From Burkholderia cepacia ATCC 25416 (lineage in GTDB: Bacteria > Pseudomonadota > Gammaproteobacteria > Burkholderiales > Burkholderiaceae): a stretch of DNA of 64,000 nt. Below are positions 1 to 9,047 of this stretch, in pieces (positions within the stretch are counted from its first letter, which is position 1; each line of letters begins with the position of its first letter). The DNA lies in assembly GCF_001411495.1 (NCBI RefSeq), contig NZ_CP012981.1, positions 1,302,001 through 1,366,000 of the forward strand. Reading direction: 5' to 3'. The notes beneath the pieces were generated by a model, which did no database searches, was not told the DNA's origin, and was given only the letters and a program-made list of their open reading frames with translations. Position numbers and translations under genes: made by a program.

Positions 1-651
1 CTGCGGCGTGAGCGTTGCGCTGCCCGTTTCGAACTCGATCGTCCGGTTCGCGAGCGTCTGGTCGAGCACGCCCTGTTCGGACGCCGATACGCGCAGCCCG
101 TTCCTGATCGTATACGTCGGGTTCAGCGTGTTCGCCATGTCGCTCGCGAGCTGCTGGCGCTGCGCTTCGTTGTGCACCTCGCCCTTCATCTCGATCTGCG
201 TGCCGTTGATCTTCAGCTGCCCCTTGCTGATCTGCTTGAGCTGCGCGCCGAGCAGCTTCTGCACGTTCGCGCTCCAGTTCGGCGGCGTCGCGACGTCGCC
301 GACCTCGATCTGGTCGACGACGTTCGTCGCGCCGTAGGTGTCGCGCAGCTTCTGCAGCACGGCGGCCTTGGTCGCCTCGTCGGGCACCTTGCCGCCGACG
401 ACCACCTGGCCGGGTGTCGCGGCCGCGGGCGGCGGCGTGATGGTGCTCGCGGCGCCGGCCGTGCCGTGCACGACGGCGCCTGACGCCGTCCCCGGTGCGG
501 CACCGGTGTTCGCGGGCAGCGCGGTCGTCGCGACCGTGCCGTTGCCGACCGGCGTGACCGTCGCGCCCGTGTTCTGCGCGAAAGCCGTGCCGCTGCCGAT
601 GAACAGGCCCGAGGCGAGGAGGGCGGCGAGGACGTGATTCATGCGATGCAT
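1..651 (-). CDS. OmpA-family T6SS-associated protein, partial (C-terminus off the left edge)
   Basis: This is the N-terminal 217 codons of an exported OmpA-like protein that runs off the window. Residues 1 to about 25 form a signal peptide ending AFA|QN. A Thr/Ala/Pro-rich linker follows, then a BON-like segment (VVVGGKVPDE onward), and the last visible residues (IEFETGSATLTPQ) match the start of an OmpA-C peptidoglycan-binding domain. The ATG at 651 was chosen because GGAGG lies 8 bases upstream; a second ATG at 642 is poorly placed. It sits 4 bases after the tagF stop in the same direction, so it is probably the last visible gene of the type VI operon. It resembles the TagN-type accessory proteins that anchor the system to the wall; that role is inferred. 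Confidence 0.8.
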   Translation of the reverse strand, partial: MHRMNHVLAALLASGLFIGSGTAFAQNTGATVTPVGNGTVATTALPANTGAAPGTASGAVVHGTAGAASTITPPPAAATPGQVVVGGKVPDEATKAAVLQKLRDTYGATNVVDQIEVGDVATPPNWSANVQKLLGAQLKQISKGQLKINGTQIEMKGEVHNEAQRQQLASDMANTLNPTYTIRNGLRVSASEQGVLDQTLANRTIEFETGSATLTPQ

Positions 652-655
652 CCCG

Positions 656-1645
656 TCAGCCTCCGATGAACGCTTCGCGGAACGCGTCGATGGCGACGCG
701 CAGCGAGAGTTGCGGTTGGTCGAGGTAGCTGACGAGCTTGCTGATCTGGTGATCGTTTTGCGCATGGGCGTCGATCCACTCGGGATCGTCGATGTCGATG
801 TTGTGGGCGGCGTAGGTCTGCGGGTCGACGACGCTCAGCAGCGTCTTGGCCGACGCGCCGTTGAAGCCGATGATGAGCCGTTCGCGCTCGGCGATCGTGC
901 CGATGAAGATCGCGAGCTCGAAGTCGGCCTGCGCGACGAACGGCGCGATCAGTTCGAGCCAGAACGCGGCGACGAGGCTGCGGTAGAACGGATCGACCGG
1001 CAGCGGCAGCGTGAGGCCGCGTTCGATGTGCGACGAGCCGCTCTGCATCACCGGCCGCAGCAGCGAGCCGAGCGCGAGCATCGCGCCGCGCAGCCGCACG
1101 GGATGACCGCTGTCGAGCAGCATCTCCTGGAGGCCGTACAGCGACTGGTGTTCGACGAAATCGTTGAAGGTGCCGTCATGCGACGTGCCGGGGCCGCCGA
1201 CGTCGATCGGCACCTGCGTGTCGCCGAGCGCCTGCAGCGCGCCGGGCGGCTCGTCCTTGCCGAGCAGCGGCGGGATCTGCGTGGCGACGCGCGACCACAG
1301 CCGCGCGAACGCGAGCGGGCTGCGCGCGAGGAACGCGAGCGGCCGGTCGACTTCGAGCGCCGTTGCGCCGAGGAACGGGAAGCGGCGCATCGACACGTCG
1401 TGGCTCGCGACCATGTGGCCCGCGATCGCGAGCTTGCTGCGCGAGCCGAGGAACGCGAAATGCATCGGCTTCGCATCCTCGTAGACGAGCTTCCAGCGCG
1501 GATCTTCCGCGAGCAGTTCGAGCGCCTGCGCGATCCAGCGGTCGAGCGTCTGCAGCAACTGCGGATTGTGCGGGCTCTTCACGAAGTCGCCGCGCGACGG
1601 AATCTTGCCGAAGTAGGCGATTTGCGCCTGTACGGTTTGCGTCAT
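656..1645 (-). CDS. tagF: Type VI secretion-associated protein TagF (ImpM family)
   Basis: The 329-residue protein opens with the family signature YFGKIPSRGDFV at residues 11-22. TagF/ImpM proteins are cytoplasmic negative regulators of type VI secretion that act after translation. No signal peptide or membrane segment is visible. The start ATG at 1645 overlaps the tssM stop by 4 bases (ATGA), so the two genes are translationally coupled. Length and full-length similarity to the family indicate an intact gene. No PppA/PpkA signalling genes are visible in this window; the rest of the cluster should lie to the left. Confidence 0.9.
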   Translation of the reverse strand: MTQTVQAQIAYFGKIPSRGDFVKSPHNPQLLQTLDRWIAQALELLAEDPRWKLVYEDAKPMHFAFLGSRSKLAIAGHMVASHDVSMRRFPFLGATALEVDRPLAFLARSPLAFARLWSRVATQIPPLLGKDEPPGALQALGDTQVPIDVGGPGTSHDGTFNDFVEHQSLYGLQEMLLDSGHPVRLRGAMLALGSLLRPVMQSGSSHIERGLTLPLPVDPFYRSLVAAFWLELIAPFVAQADFELAIFIGTIAERERLIIGFNGASAKTLLSVVDPQTYAAHNIDIDDPEWIDAHAQNDHQISKLVSYLDQPQLSLRVAIDAFREAFIGG

Positions 1646-4600
1646 TGCGCCCCCTGTGCATTCGTTGCGTTGGCGGCCGCGACGGCCGGCGCTGCGCCCG
1701 GCGTACCCGCGCCGGACTGGGTCGCGTTCTGCGCGGCGCCCGCGCTCGCGTCGGCGACCGACGACGGCAGCTGCAGGCCGCGCAGGCTCTGCTGCTGCGG
1801 CTGGTCGCTGCCCCCGCCGCCGGACGGTTGCGACGTGCTGATGATGCGCATCGTCACCGACACGTTCACGTTGCCCTGCGCCCACGTCAGGTCGAAGGTG
1901 CCGTCCGGACGGCGCTTGCGTTGCGCCGAGTTGATCAGCTTCTCGAGGCCGTAGCGGCCCGGCTCGTTGACGAGCTGCACCGTGCGGCCGTCGAAGGTCG
2001 TCGCGGACAGCGTCGCGCCCGGCGAGCCCTGCGGGTTCGGCCACACGAAGTTGGTCCACTGCGGCGGCGTGTTGCGGTAGCGCAGTTGCTGGCCGTCGAT
2101 CGCGATCGTGTATTCCGTCGTGCCCGTGCTCGGCTGCGGCAGGATCTGGAACACCGTCTGCGGCTCGGACGACGCGGCCGCGCCGCCTGCCGCACCGCCC
2201 GCGAGCGGCGCGACCCAGCGCGCGAAGCCGTTCGTGAAGTCCGGCGTGAGGCCGATGCCCATGTCGCCCCACGTGCGGGCGGCGAGGGTGTCGCCGCGGC
2301 GCACCGCGAGCGGCCCGAGCGTCGTGCCGACGAACTTCGCGATCGAGCCGTCCGGACCGAACACCTGCGCGATTTCACCGGCGCCGGCCTCGACCTTCGC
2401 GCTCGCCGCGAACGGGTACTTCGTCGCGAGCGAGTTCTGGAACGGCTGGTAGACCTGGGCGTTCCACACCTTGTTGACTTCGGCGCTGGCCGGCTGGATC
2501 ACGACCGCGAACGCCTGCATCAGCGGCCGCACGAGCAGCGGACGCAGCGACTTGCGTTGCGAATCGGTGAGGCCGGTCAGCATCTGTTCGTCGACGAGCT
2601 TCAGCGAATCGGCGAGTTCCGAACCGTTGCCGTCGAGCGTCTGCTGCATCAGCTGGCGCGCGCCCGGGCCCGGGTCGCCCTGGTTCTTGATCACGTTGAA
2701 GCGCGTGCGGACCTTCGACAGCGACTCCATGTAGCCCTTGAGCATCGACGTGCCGTCATGCACCGCGACGATCCGCGCGAGCCCGATGAATTCCTGGCCG
2801 ATCGGACCCATCGGCACCTCGGCCGGATTGCCGTTGATGTCGATGTTGGCGGCCGCCACCTGGCCGGCCGGCGAGCGCGAGAACAGTTGCTTGACCCAGT
2901 TCACGACACCCGTCTGCGCCTTCTTGATCGTCACGTTCGCGAGCGACGGGTTGTCCCACGACGTCTGGTCGTACGCGGTCTCGAGGATCTTGCGGATCGG
3001 CGAATCCTGCGGGTCGCCGAGGCGGTTCATCCCGTCGACGGCCTGGCCGAAGCTGCTGAAGCCCTGCACGGCGATGCCCTGCATGAACTTCTGCCAGTGC
3101 TGCGCATACTCGGTCTTGTACATGCCGACGAGCGTCTTCTGGATCTGCTCGGGGCTGCCCTCGAGCGTCAGGTCGTCCTGCGTCGACGTGTTCAGCACCC
3201 AGTCCTTCGCCTGCAGTTCCTTGGTCGCCGCGTCGCGGATCGCCGGCTGCACGTAGTCGAACCACGCTTCGCGCGTGAACGTGCCCGGAATCGCGTAGCT
3301 GCCTGCCACGAGCCCCTGGTTGCCGTCGCCGACGATGCGCGCGATGGTCATCGGCGCGAAGCGGGTCGACGCGCGTGCCTTGATTTCCTCGTACACGCGC
3401 TGGCGGGCCGGCATGCCGCGCACGACGCGGCGCAGGTTCTCGCGGGTCTGGTCGACGAGCGCGAGGTTCGCGTCGATCATCGGCCAGTCGTCGTCGTTCA
3501 CGCGCGACAGGTAGAACGAGATCATGCGCTCGGCGCTCTTGATCATCTCGTCGCGCGGCATGTTGCCGCGATTCGTCTCGAGCCAGCCGCGCCAGAAGCG
3601 GGCGAGCTGGTCGGTCAGGTGCGCCTGTTCGACGTGACGCTTGTCGGACAGCATCAGGTACGTCTTGAGCGCGTTGTACGCGTCCTGCACGTTGGTCGGC
3701 GACGCGTCGCTGTAGAGGCCGCCCTGCGGAGCGGCCGGCTGTTGCGCGGCGGCCGGCGCGGTGCCGGACGCGGCCAGTGCGGCGCCGGCCTGCGGCGCGG
3801 CGCCTGCCGCGTTCGTCGAGACCGGAATCGCGCCACCCTGCACGGCGCCCGATTCGGGCGGGCGCGTCATCGGCACGAGCTGCTCGGGGTGCGCGTTCAC
3901 GTCCTTCATGAACGACGCGAGATTCTGCGACACGGGGGCCAGCAGGATCTGGCGCACGCCGTTGTAATACTCGGTCAGCAGGTGCTGCTCGAGACGGTCG
4001 CCCTGGTACAGGCCGAGCGACACCGAGACCGGCTTGTCGCGGCGGAACTGCTCGAGCTGCTCGATCCGGTCTTCGAGGATGTCCATCGCCTGCAGGCGCG
4101 ACTGCAGGTCGTTGCGGCCCTGCTGCAGGCGCGTGACGTTGTCGAGGTCGGCCTGCACGTTCGCGACGAGCTGCTGGTTGCCGATCGTCGACCAGGTCCA
4201 GCCGCCCAGCGCGAGCGCGAGCGCCGCGACGAAGCCGAAGAAGGTCGCGTAGCGCAACCGGGTCTTGGTCGGGCTCGCGAACTGTCGCACCGTCTGGCGG
4301 TCCGCGAAGATCACCTTCGAGAACAGGTCGCGCAGGAAGAAGCCGTTCTTCGAGAACGCACTGTGCGGCTTCGGCAGCGCGCTGCCGTCGAGGCCGAAGC
4401 GCTGCGCGATGCGCTGCGCGGCCGCGCTGTTGGTTTCGCCTTCCTGCAAGGCGCTGGTGAAGTAGAAGCCGCGGAAGATCGGCTTGTACTGGAACGGGTT
4501 GTTCTCGAACAGCGTCGCGAGGAACGCGCGCAGCGACGGCTTGATCGTCGAGAATTCGAGCGGGAAGCTCAGCTGGCCCGGCGACAGCTGGTTGCCGCGC

Positions 4601-5586
4601 GACAGCGACAGCTGCGCGACGCTGATTTCCTTCAGCCCTTCGTACAGTTCCTCGAAGTGCGTGTCGAACTGCGCGACCACGTCGCGCTTGTCGTCGGGTT
4701 CGTAGGGCAGGGTGGCGCCCCACACGCGGTCGTACTCGTGTTTGTCGCTGCTGCTGAAGAATTCGGTGAAGCCGGTGATCAGGTCGGCCTTCGTGAACAT
4801 CACGTAGACCGGCGCGAACACCTCGAGCTTCTCCGTCAGCTCCTGAACGCGCTGGCGGAGGTTTTTCGCGAGGTTGATCGCGAATTCGGGGCGGTTGCCG
4901 GTGAGTTCGGCGATGCTCGCGGTGACGATGATGCCGTTGATCGGCGCCTTCGGGCGGTAGCGCTTGAGCAGGCCGAGGAAGCCGAGCCATTCGCTGCGAT
5001 CTTCCTCGTGCACCGAATAACGGCCGGCCGTGTCGAGCAGGATCCCTTCGGTCGTGAAGAACCAGTCGCAGTTACGCGTGCCGCCGATGCCGTGGATCAC
5101 GGCGCTGTTCTTGTCCGCGAACGGGAACTGCAGGCCGGAATTGAGCACGGCGCTGCTCTTGCCCGCGGCCGGGTTGCCGATGACGATGTACCACGGCAGT
5201 TCGTACAGCGCGGAGCCGCCCGATACCTGGCCGATCTTCGACGTCTTGATCGTCTTCACTGCGTCCGACAGGCGCGTGCGCAGCACGTCGAGGTCGGCCG
5301 TCTTCGCGTCGGGGGCGAGCGCGGCGGCGGCGGGCGCGGCGATCTTGCCGGTTTCCGCCTGCTCCTCCAGCACCTGGCCGAGCTGCTGGTTCGCGCGCTT
5401 CACGCGCCAGCGGCGCCACAGCGCGACGACGAGCCACAGCGCGAGGATCGCCGCGAACGCGATCGCCGCCCACAGGAGCGGCAGCTGGAGCATGTCGGCG
5501 ACGATGAAGAGGATGGCCGCTAGCGCGACGATCCCGACGATCGAGAGCGTACGCGGATGAGTCAGCACGTTGAGGATGCGTTGCAT
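1642..5586 (-). CDS. tssM: Type VI secretion inner-membrane protein TssM (IcmF/VasK)
   Basis: The 1314-residue protein is the large inner-membrane subunit of the TssJLM complex that spans the envelope. Two membrane helices lie near residues 12-32 and 36-58 and a third near 445-467. Between them is a cytoplasmic NTPase-like domain with a Walker A motif GNPAAGKSS (137-145), LLDTAGRY (183-190) and FTKAD (264-268). A long periplasmic part with the IcmF C-terminal domains follows. I chose MQRILNVLTH at 5586 over an in-frame ATG 30 codons upstream because the family begins just before the first helix; no good ribosome site decides it. The gene overlaps tagF. Intact Walker A suggests a nucleotide-binding version. 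Confidence 0.95.
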   Translation of the reverse strand: MQRILNVLTHPRTLSIVGIVALAAILFIVADMLQLPLLWAAIAFAAILALWLVVALWRRWRVKRANQQLGQVLEEQAETGKIAAPAAAALAPDAKTADLDVLRTRLSDAVKTIKTSKIGQVSGGSALYELPWYIVIGNPAAGKSSAVLNSGLQFPFADKNSAVIHGIGGTRNCDWFFTTEGILLDTAGRYSVHEEDRSEWLGFLGLLKRYRPKAPINGIIVTASIAELTGNRPEFAINLAKNLRQRVQELTEKLEVFAPVYVMFTKADLITGFTEFFSSSDKHEYDRVWGATLPYEPDDKRDVVAQFDTHFEELYEGLKEISVAQLSLSRGNQLSPGQLSFPLEFSTIKPSLRAFLATLFENNPFQYKPIFRGFYFTSALQEGETNSAAAQRIAQRFGLDGSALPKPHSAFSKNGFFLRDLFSKVIFADRQTVRQFASPTKTRLRYATFFGFVAALALALGGWTWSTIGNQQLVANVQADLDNVTRLQQGRNDLQSRLQAMDILEDRIEQLEQFRRDKPVSVSLGLYQGDRLEQHLLTEYYNGVRQILLAPVSQNLASFMKDVNAHPEQLVPMTRPPESGAVQGGAIPVSTNAAGAAPQAGAALAASGTAPAAAQQPAAPQGGLYSDASPTNVQDAYNALKTYLMLSDKRHVEQAHLTDQLARFWRGWLETNRGNMPRDEMIKSAERMISFYLSRVNDDDWPMIDANLALVDQTRENLRRVVRGMPARQRVYEEIKARASTRFAPMTIARIVGDGNQGLVAGSYAIPGTFTREAWFDYVQPAIRDAATKELQAKDWVLNTSTQDDLTLEGSPEQIQKTLVGMYKTEYAQHWQKFMQGIAVQGFSSFGQAVDGMNRLGDPQDSPIRKILETAYDQTSWDNPSLANVTIKKAQTGVVNWVKQLFSRSPAGQVAAANIDINGNPAEVPMGPIGQEFIGLARIVAVHDGTSMLKGYMESLSKVRTRFNVIKNQGDPGPGARQLMQQTLDGNGSELADSLKLVDEQMLTGLTDSQRKSLRPLLVRPLMQAFAVVIQPASAEVNKVWNAQVYQPFQNSLATKYPFAASAKVEAGAGEIAQVFGPDGSIAKFVGTTLGPLAVRRGDTLAARTWGDMGIGLTPDFTNGFARWVAPLAGGAAGGAAASSEPQTVFQILPQPSTGTTEYTIAIDGQQLRYRNTPPQWTNFVWPNPQGSPGATLSATTFDGRTVQLVNEPGRYGLEKLINSAQRKRRPDGTFDLTWAQGNVNVSVTMRIISTSQPSGGGGSDQPQQQSLRGLQLPSSVADASAGAAQNATQSGAGTPGAAPAVAAANATNAQGAQ

Positions 5587-5887
5587 AGGACGTTCAGGTT
5601 CCGGTGCGATTCGGTGAGGCGACGCAGGCGCGTCGAGCGGCAAGGGTGGCGCCGCGATGTGTCGCCATGCTGTCAAACGGGATGAAGGGGGCTGGCATCA
5701 ATGCGCCCGCGGCATCGGAGAAGGCGCGCGCATTAACGAAAGGACGCTGTGAGATTTAAAACGGAAGCGGCGGCCGGAAAAAATCGCGCACCGGAATGCA
5801 TGATTTTTTGCGCCGCCCATATCGTTTCCTGCCGGGATATTAAAAAGCCCCATGCCGCCCTCATTATTTCCTGTCCGGCAGCCCTGG
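5587..5887. other. Intergenic region upstream of tssM
   Basis: About 300 bases without a credible gene, lower in GC than its surroundings, between the M15 peptidase and tssM. On the minus strand it probably carries a promoter for tssM, but I cannot point to a convincing -35/-10 pair. An 8-base inverted repeat (AAAAAATC/GATTTTTT, around 5777-5810) is present; its meaning is unclear. Confidence 0.4.
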
Positions 5888-6733
5888 CTAGCTGCCGCGT
5901 CCCAGTTTAAAACCGGGTTTATGGTATTCCACGTGCCCGAGATCCATCATTTTCCAGCGGCCCCCCCAGGTCAGGCCAACCTGTTCGGCGACCTGGCCGT
6001 ACAACTGGTAGCCGCGCATCGCCCACGGATCTTTCTCGGAAATGACCAGCTTGCCGTCGCGCAGGAACGCGTTGTCGGCCGCCAGCCCGAATTGGTGATA
6101 ACTCTGGAAGGCCGCCGCGTTGGTCACGTTGCCGCCCATTGCCGCCAGCCGGTTCTGCCGTTCCGGGCTCCGGTAACCTTCCAGCAACGCCATTTCATAT
6201 CCATATTGTTCGTGCATGATCTTGTAGACCAGCAGCAAACGCGTACGGAAATCCGGATCCAGCAGGTTCCAGTCGCGGCTTGCATCCTTCAGCGCCGGAC
6301 GTACCTGTTCGACTTCCTTGGTGGCGAAGACTTCCGGCGGCAGCGGCGGGGGCGGTACGAGCTGTTCGCCCTGCAGCAGGGCGGCGATCTTCTCGTCGGG
6401 CACGCGCGCCGTGTCGTCGTACTGGAACAATTGCCGGCCGCGTAACGCAATGGCGACCAATGGCGGCGTCGCAAGAATACCTGCCGATACCATAATCATC
6501 AAGCGCCGCCGAACCAGTAAATTTTGCACATCGTTTAAAGCACCGCGCGTAACGCTTGCCGATTTAACAATCTGACTTCGCGTACGCGCGGCGCGATCGT
6601 TCGCACGGCGTGTTAGGCGGCCGTGAAACTGGGCGACGGATTCGAAAACGGTCGCGCGGATACCCGGTAAAAGCAACAGTGCCGCAACTGCTACGGCAAG
6701 GGCGAAATAGGCGACGAGTGCGACGGCAATCAA
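5888..6733 (-). CDS. TagX-like M15 family peptidoglycan peptidase, membrane-anchored
   Basis: The 281-residue protein has membrane helices at about residues 1-22 and 78-97. A C-terminal VanY/M15 metallopeptidase domain carries the zinc motif SYHQFGLAAD (211-220, SxHxxGxAxD) and HVEY (267-270). Such enzymes cut peptide stems of peptidoglycan. The type VI-linked member TagX of Acinetobacter is a hydrolase needed for assembling the apparatus, and position next to tssM in the same direction suggests the same job here: opening the wall for the TssJLM complex. The TagX assignment rests on domain and location, not on a sequence search. All recognisable zinc ligands appear present, so it should be active. 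Confidence 0.8.
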   Translation of the reverse strand: MIAVALVAYFALAVAVAALLLLPGIRATVFESVAQFHGRLTRRANDRAARTRSQIVKSASVTRGALNDVQNLLVRRRLMIMVSAGILATPPLVAIALRGRQLFQYDDTARVPDEKIAALLQGEQLVPPPPLPPEVFATKEVEQVRPALKDASRDWNLLDPDFRTRLLLVYKIMHEQYGYEMALLEGYRSPERQNRLAAMGGNVTNAAAFQSYHQFGLAADNAFLRDGKLVISEKDPWAMRGYQLYGQVAEQVGLTWGGRWKMMDLGHVEYHKPGFKLGRGS

Positions 6734-6854
6734 CGAAATCCCCGGAAATTGGAATTGATTGTGTTTTGCAATGCTTGCTCTTAGAATCAGGCTGCTTCGA
6801 GAGGCCGGGCTATATTATCGCGGTGAATTAAACCAGGATTCAATGAGACGCTGA

Positions 6855-7814
6855 ATGAGTGCGCCGGAAAATTCAAATTCGAAAACTCCGCCCAGCCTGC
6901 TGTCCGATACCAAACCGGCAGGCGACGGAGCTCAGCAGTCGCGCATTCTCGCGAATCTGGAAGGACGTGTCACGCCGCCGGCCGAACCGCCGCGCCGTTC
7001 GCTGAAGGCGCCGATCGCGGCCGTCGTTGCACTGGTGGTTGCCGTCGGTGGCTGGGGCGCATGGCGTGTGCAGCATTCGGGCGAGCAGGCCGCCGCCGTC
7101 ACGGCCGAGGCCGCACCCGCGGCCGCCGCACCGGCGAAGGCCGCAGCGGCCAGCGACGCTGCCGTGCAGGTCGCGCAAAATGCGGCATCCGCCGCGCAGC
7201 CGGCCACGATCGTCAACGACGACGCAGCTTCCCGAACCGTTGCTTCCGCATCGTCCGCGTCCGCCGCGGACAACAGCCGCCTGTCGCGCGCGCTCGCCAA
7301 CGGCGCCGACGATGCATCGGGCACGGCCGGTGCGGCCGCCGCTGCTGCCGCAGCTGCTGCTGCGACCAAGACCGCGAAGGCCGACGCAGCGAAGAACGCG
7401 AAGGTCGCGGCGCACGGCAAGACCGACACGAAGGCCGATGCCAAGGCCGACGCAAAGGCCGAGGCCCGCAAGCATCGCAAGGAACAGCAGGCCGAGCTTG
7501 CGCAGGCGAAGAAGCGTCGCGACGCGACGCCGACCCGCAGTGCGAAGGCGGCCGGGAAGGACGATCCGGATGCGGATCTGCTCGCGGCGCTCGTCGCGCG
7601 CACGAAGCCCGCCGACAAGAAACTCGCCGCGCAGAAGGCGCAGGCCGTGCCGACCAAGACGGCCGCGACGGCCGGCTCGCTGGCATCGCGCGTGAAGGAA
7701 TGCTCGGAGCGCGGTTTCTTCGAGGATCAACTGTGCCGCTGGCGCGTCTGCGAAGGTCACTGGGGCAAGGATCCCGCGTGCCCGAGCGCCGCGCAGTCGG
7801 AGACGCGGCAGTAA
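6855..7814 (+). CDS. Ala/Lys-rich single-pass membrane protein with C-terminal four-Cys domain
   Basis: No function recognised. The 319-residue protein has a cytoplasmic N-terminal 50 residues and one membrane helix at 51-70. A long low-complexity Ala/Lys/Asp-rich region that may be extended or coiled follows, then a compact end with cysteines at 283, 294, 299 and 309 that looks like a small disulfide-bonded periplasmic domain. It is divergent from the TagX-like gene, 121 bases apart, and lies at the edge of the type VI cluster. The topology (helix, long spacer, folded tip) would suit a protein that reaches across the periplasm, but that is inference. A four-codon ORF (6843-6854) ends directly before the start codon. 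Confidence 0.75.
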   Translation: MSAPENSNSKTPPSLLSDTKPAGDGAQQSRILANLEGRVTPPAEPPRRSLKAPIAAVVALVVAVGGWGAWRVQHSGEQAAAVTAEAAPAAAAPAKAAAASDAAVQVAQNAASAAQPATIVNDDAASRTVASASSASAADNSRLSRALANGADDASGTAGAAAAAAAAAAATKTAKADAAKNAKVAAHGKTDTKADAKADAKAEARKHRKEQQAELAQAKKRRDATPTRSAKAAGKDDPDADLLAALVARTKPADKKLAAQKAQAVPTKTAATAGSLASRVKECSERGFFEDQLCRWRVCEGHWGKDPACPSAAQSETRQ

Positions 7815-8020
7815 CGCGTCTCGCGTTTGCCGGCCTGCCGCACCTGCGCCGCCCGTTGGGCGGCGCGTTGCTTTTGGGGCGCGGAATCGGCCGGTATGAT
7901 GCGGCGTGACGCTGTCACCGGCGCGTCACGCCCGTCGGGCATACGTTTCCTTTCCTTTTCCGGCGCGGGCTCGCGACCCGCGATGCGCGGCGCGCGGCGC
8001 GCCGCACGACCTTCGACACG

Positions 8021-9046
8021 ATGGACCTGATCGTACAGACTTACGGCGCCGATACGTCCGGCATGGTGTGCGGATTCCGCTTCGATCCGGGCGGATCCGG
8101 CGCGACGCTCGATGCCGACACGGCCGCCGCGTGGCTGCGCTCGTGCCGCGAGCACGACGGCGCGTCGGACGATTTCGTCTGGCTGCACTTCAATCTCGCG
8201 CACGGCGCGAGCGAGCGCTGGATGCGCACGCACCTCGGCCTGCCCGACAGCTTCTTCGAATTCCTTCACGAAGGGTCGCGCTCGACGCGCATCGAGCAGG
8301 AAGACGGCGCACTGCGCGCGATCGTCAACGACGTGATGTTCAACCTCGAACTGACGCCGTCGGAGATCGCGACGCTGTTCGTCCACGTCGAGCGGCGCAT
8401 CATGGTCACCGCGCGGCTCAAGCCGCTGCGTTCGGTCGACACGCTGCGCGCGTGCGTGCGCGACGGCGAGCAGTTCCGGTCGCCGGCGGAGCTGCTCGTG
8501 CACCTGCTGCGCGACCAGGCCGACCTGCTGATCCAGATCATGCGGCGCACGAGTATCGACGTCGATCGCATCGAGGACCGCTTCCTGTCGCAGCGGCTCA
8601 CGTCGAGCCGCATCGAGCTCGGCGCGATGCGCCGCACGCTGACGCGCCTGCAGCGCATGCTCGCGCCCGAGCCCGGGTCGATCTTCCGGCTGCTCGCGAA
8701 ACCGCCCGCCTGGCTGCACGTGGAAGACGTGCAGGAGCTGCGCGAGTCGACCGAGGAGTTTTCGCTGGTGCTCGCCGACCTGGCCGGGCTCAACGAGCGG
8801 ATCAAGCTGCTTCAGGAAGAGATCGGTTCGCGTCTCGACGAGCAGAACAACCGGACGCTGTTCACGCTGACGCTCGTGACCGTGATCGCGCTGCCGATCA
8901 ACATCGTTGCCGGCTTCTTCGGGATGAATGTCGGCGGCGTGCCGTTCTCGGAGAACAAGCACGGCTTCTGGCTGATGGTGCTGCTCGTGGCGGGCTTCAC
9001 GGCACTCGCCGCGTGGTGGGCATTCCGCCGGCGCGACGACCGCTAG
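8021..9046 (+). CDS. CorA/ZntB-family metal ion transporter
   Basis: The 341-residue protein has a large cytoplasmic N-terminal domain and two C-terminal membrane helices. The family's GMN pore motif (GMNVGG, residues 301-306) lies at the end of the first helix. The N-terminal domain and loop resemble ZntB-type proteins more than classical CorA, so zinc transport is possible but not settled; magnesium or another divalent cation cannot be excluded. The stop codon TAG lies inside the 6-base target duplication of the IS element that follows, so the reading frame is complete despite the insertion. Only a weak ribosome site is visible before the ATG. Confidence 0.85.
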   Translation: MDLIVQTYGADTSGMVCGFRFDPGGSGATLDADTAAAWLRSCREHDGASDDFVWLHFNLAHGASERWMRTHLGLPDSFFEFLHEGSRSTRIEQEDGALRAIVNDVMFNLELTPSEIATLFVHVERRIMVTARLKPLRSVDTLRACVRDGEQFRSPAELLVHLLRDQADLLIQIMRRTSIDVDRIEDRFLSQRLTSSRIELGAMRRTLTRLQRMLAPEPGSIFRLLAKPPAWLHVEDVQELRESTEEFSLVLADLAGLNERIKLLQEEIGSRLDEQNNRTLFTLTLVTVIALPINIVAGFFGMNVGGVPFSENKHGFWLMVLLVAGFTALAAWWAFRRRDDR

Positions 9047-9047
9047 C
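9042..9047. repeat. Target-site duplication, left copy (GCTAGC)
   Basis: Identical to 10089-10094. The central CTAG provides the TAG stop of the upstream transporter on the plus strand and the TAG stop of the transposase on the minus strand. Confidence 0.9.

Noticed and set aside
1363..5523. Very long frame (over 1300 codons) on the plus strand
   Set aside because: It is antisense to tssM, Arg-rich, with no domain; it is a by-product of GC-rich codon bias.
5777..5810. AAAAAATC/GATTTTTT repeat as a terminator
   Set aside because: The stem is weak and A/T-only with a 17-base loop, and no GC core is present.
9001..9046. Possible truncation of the transporter gene by the IS element
   Set aside because: The stop codon lies within the left target duplication, so the reading frame is unbroken and ends at the normal place.
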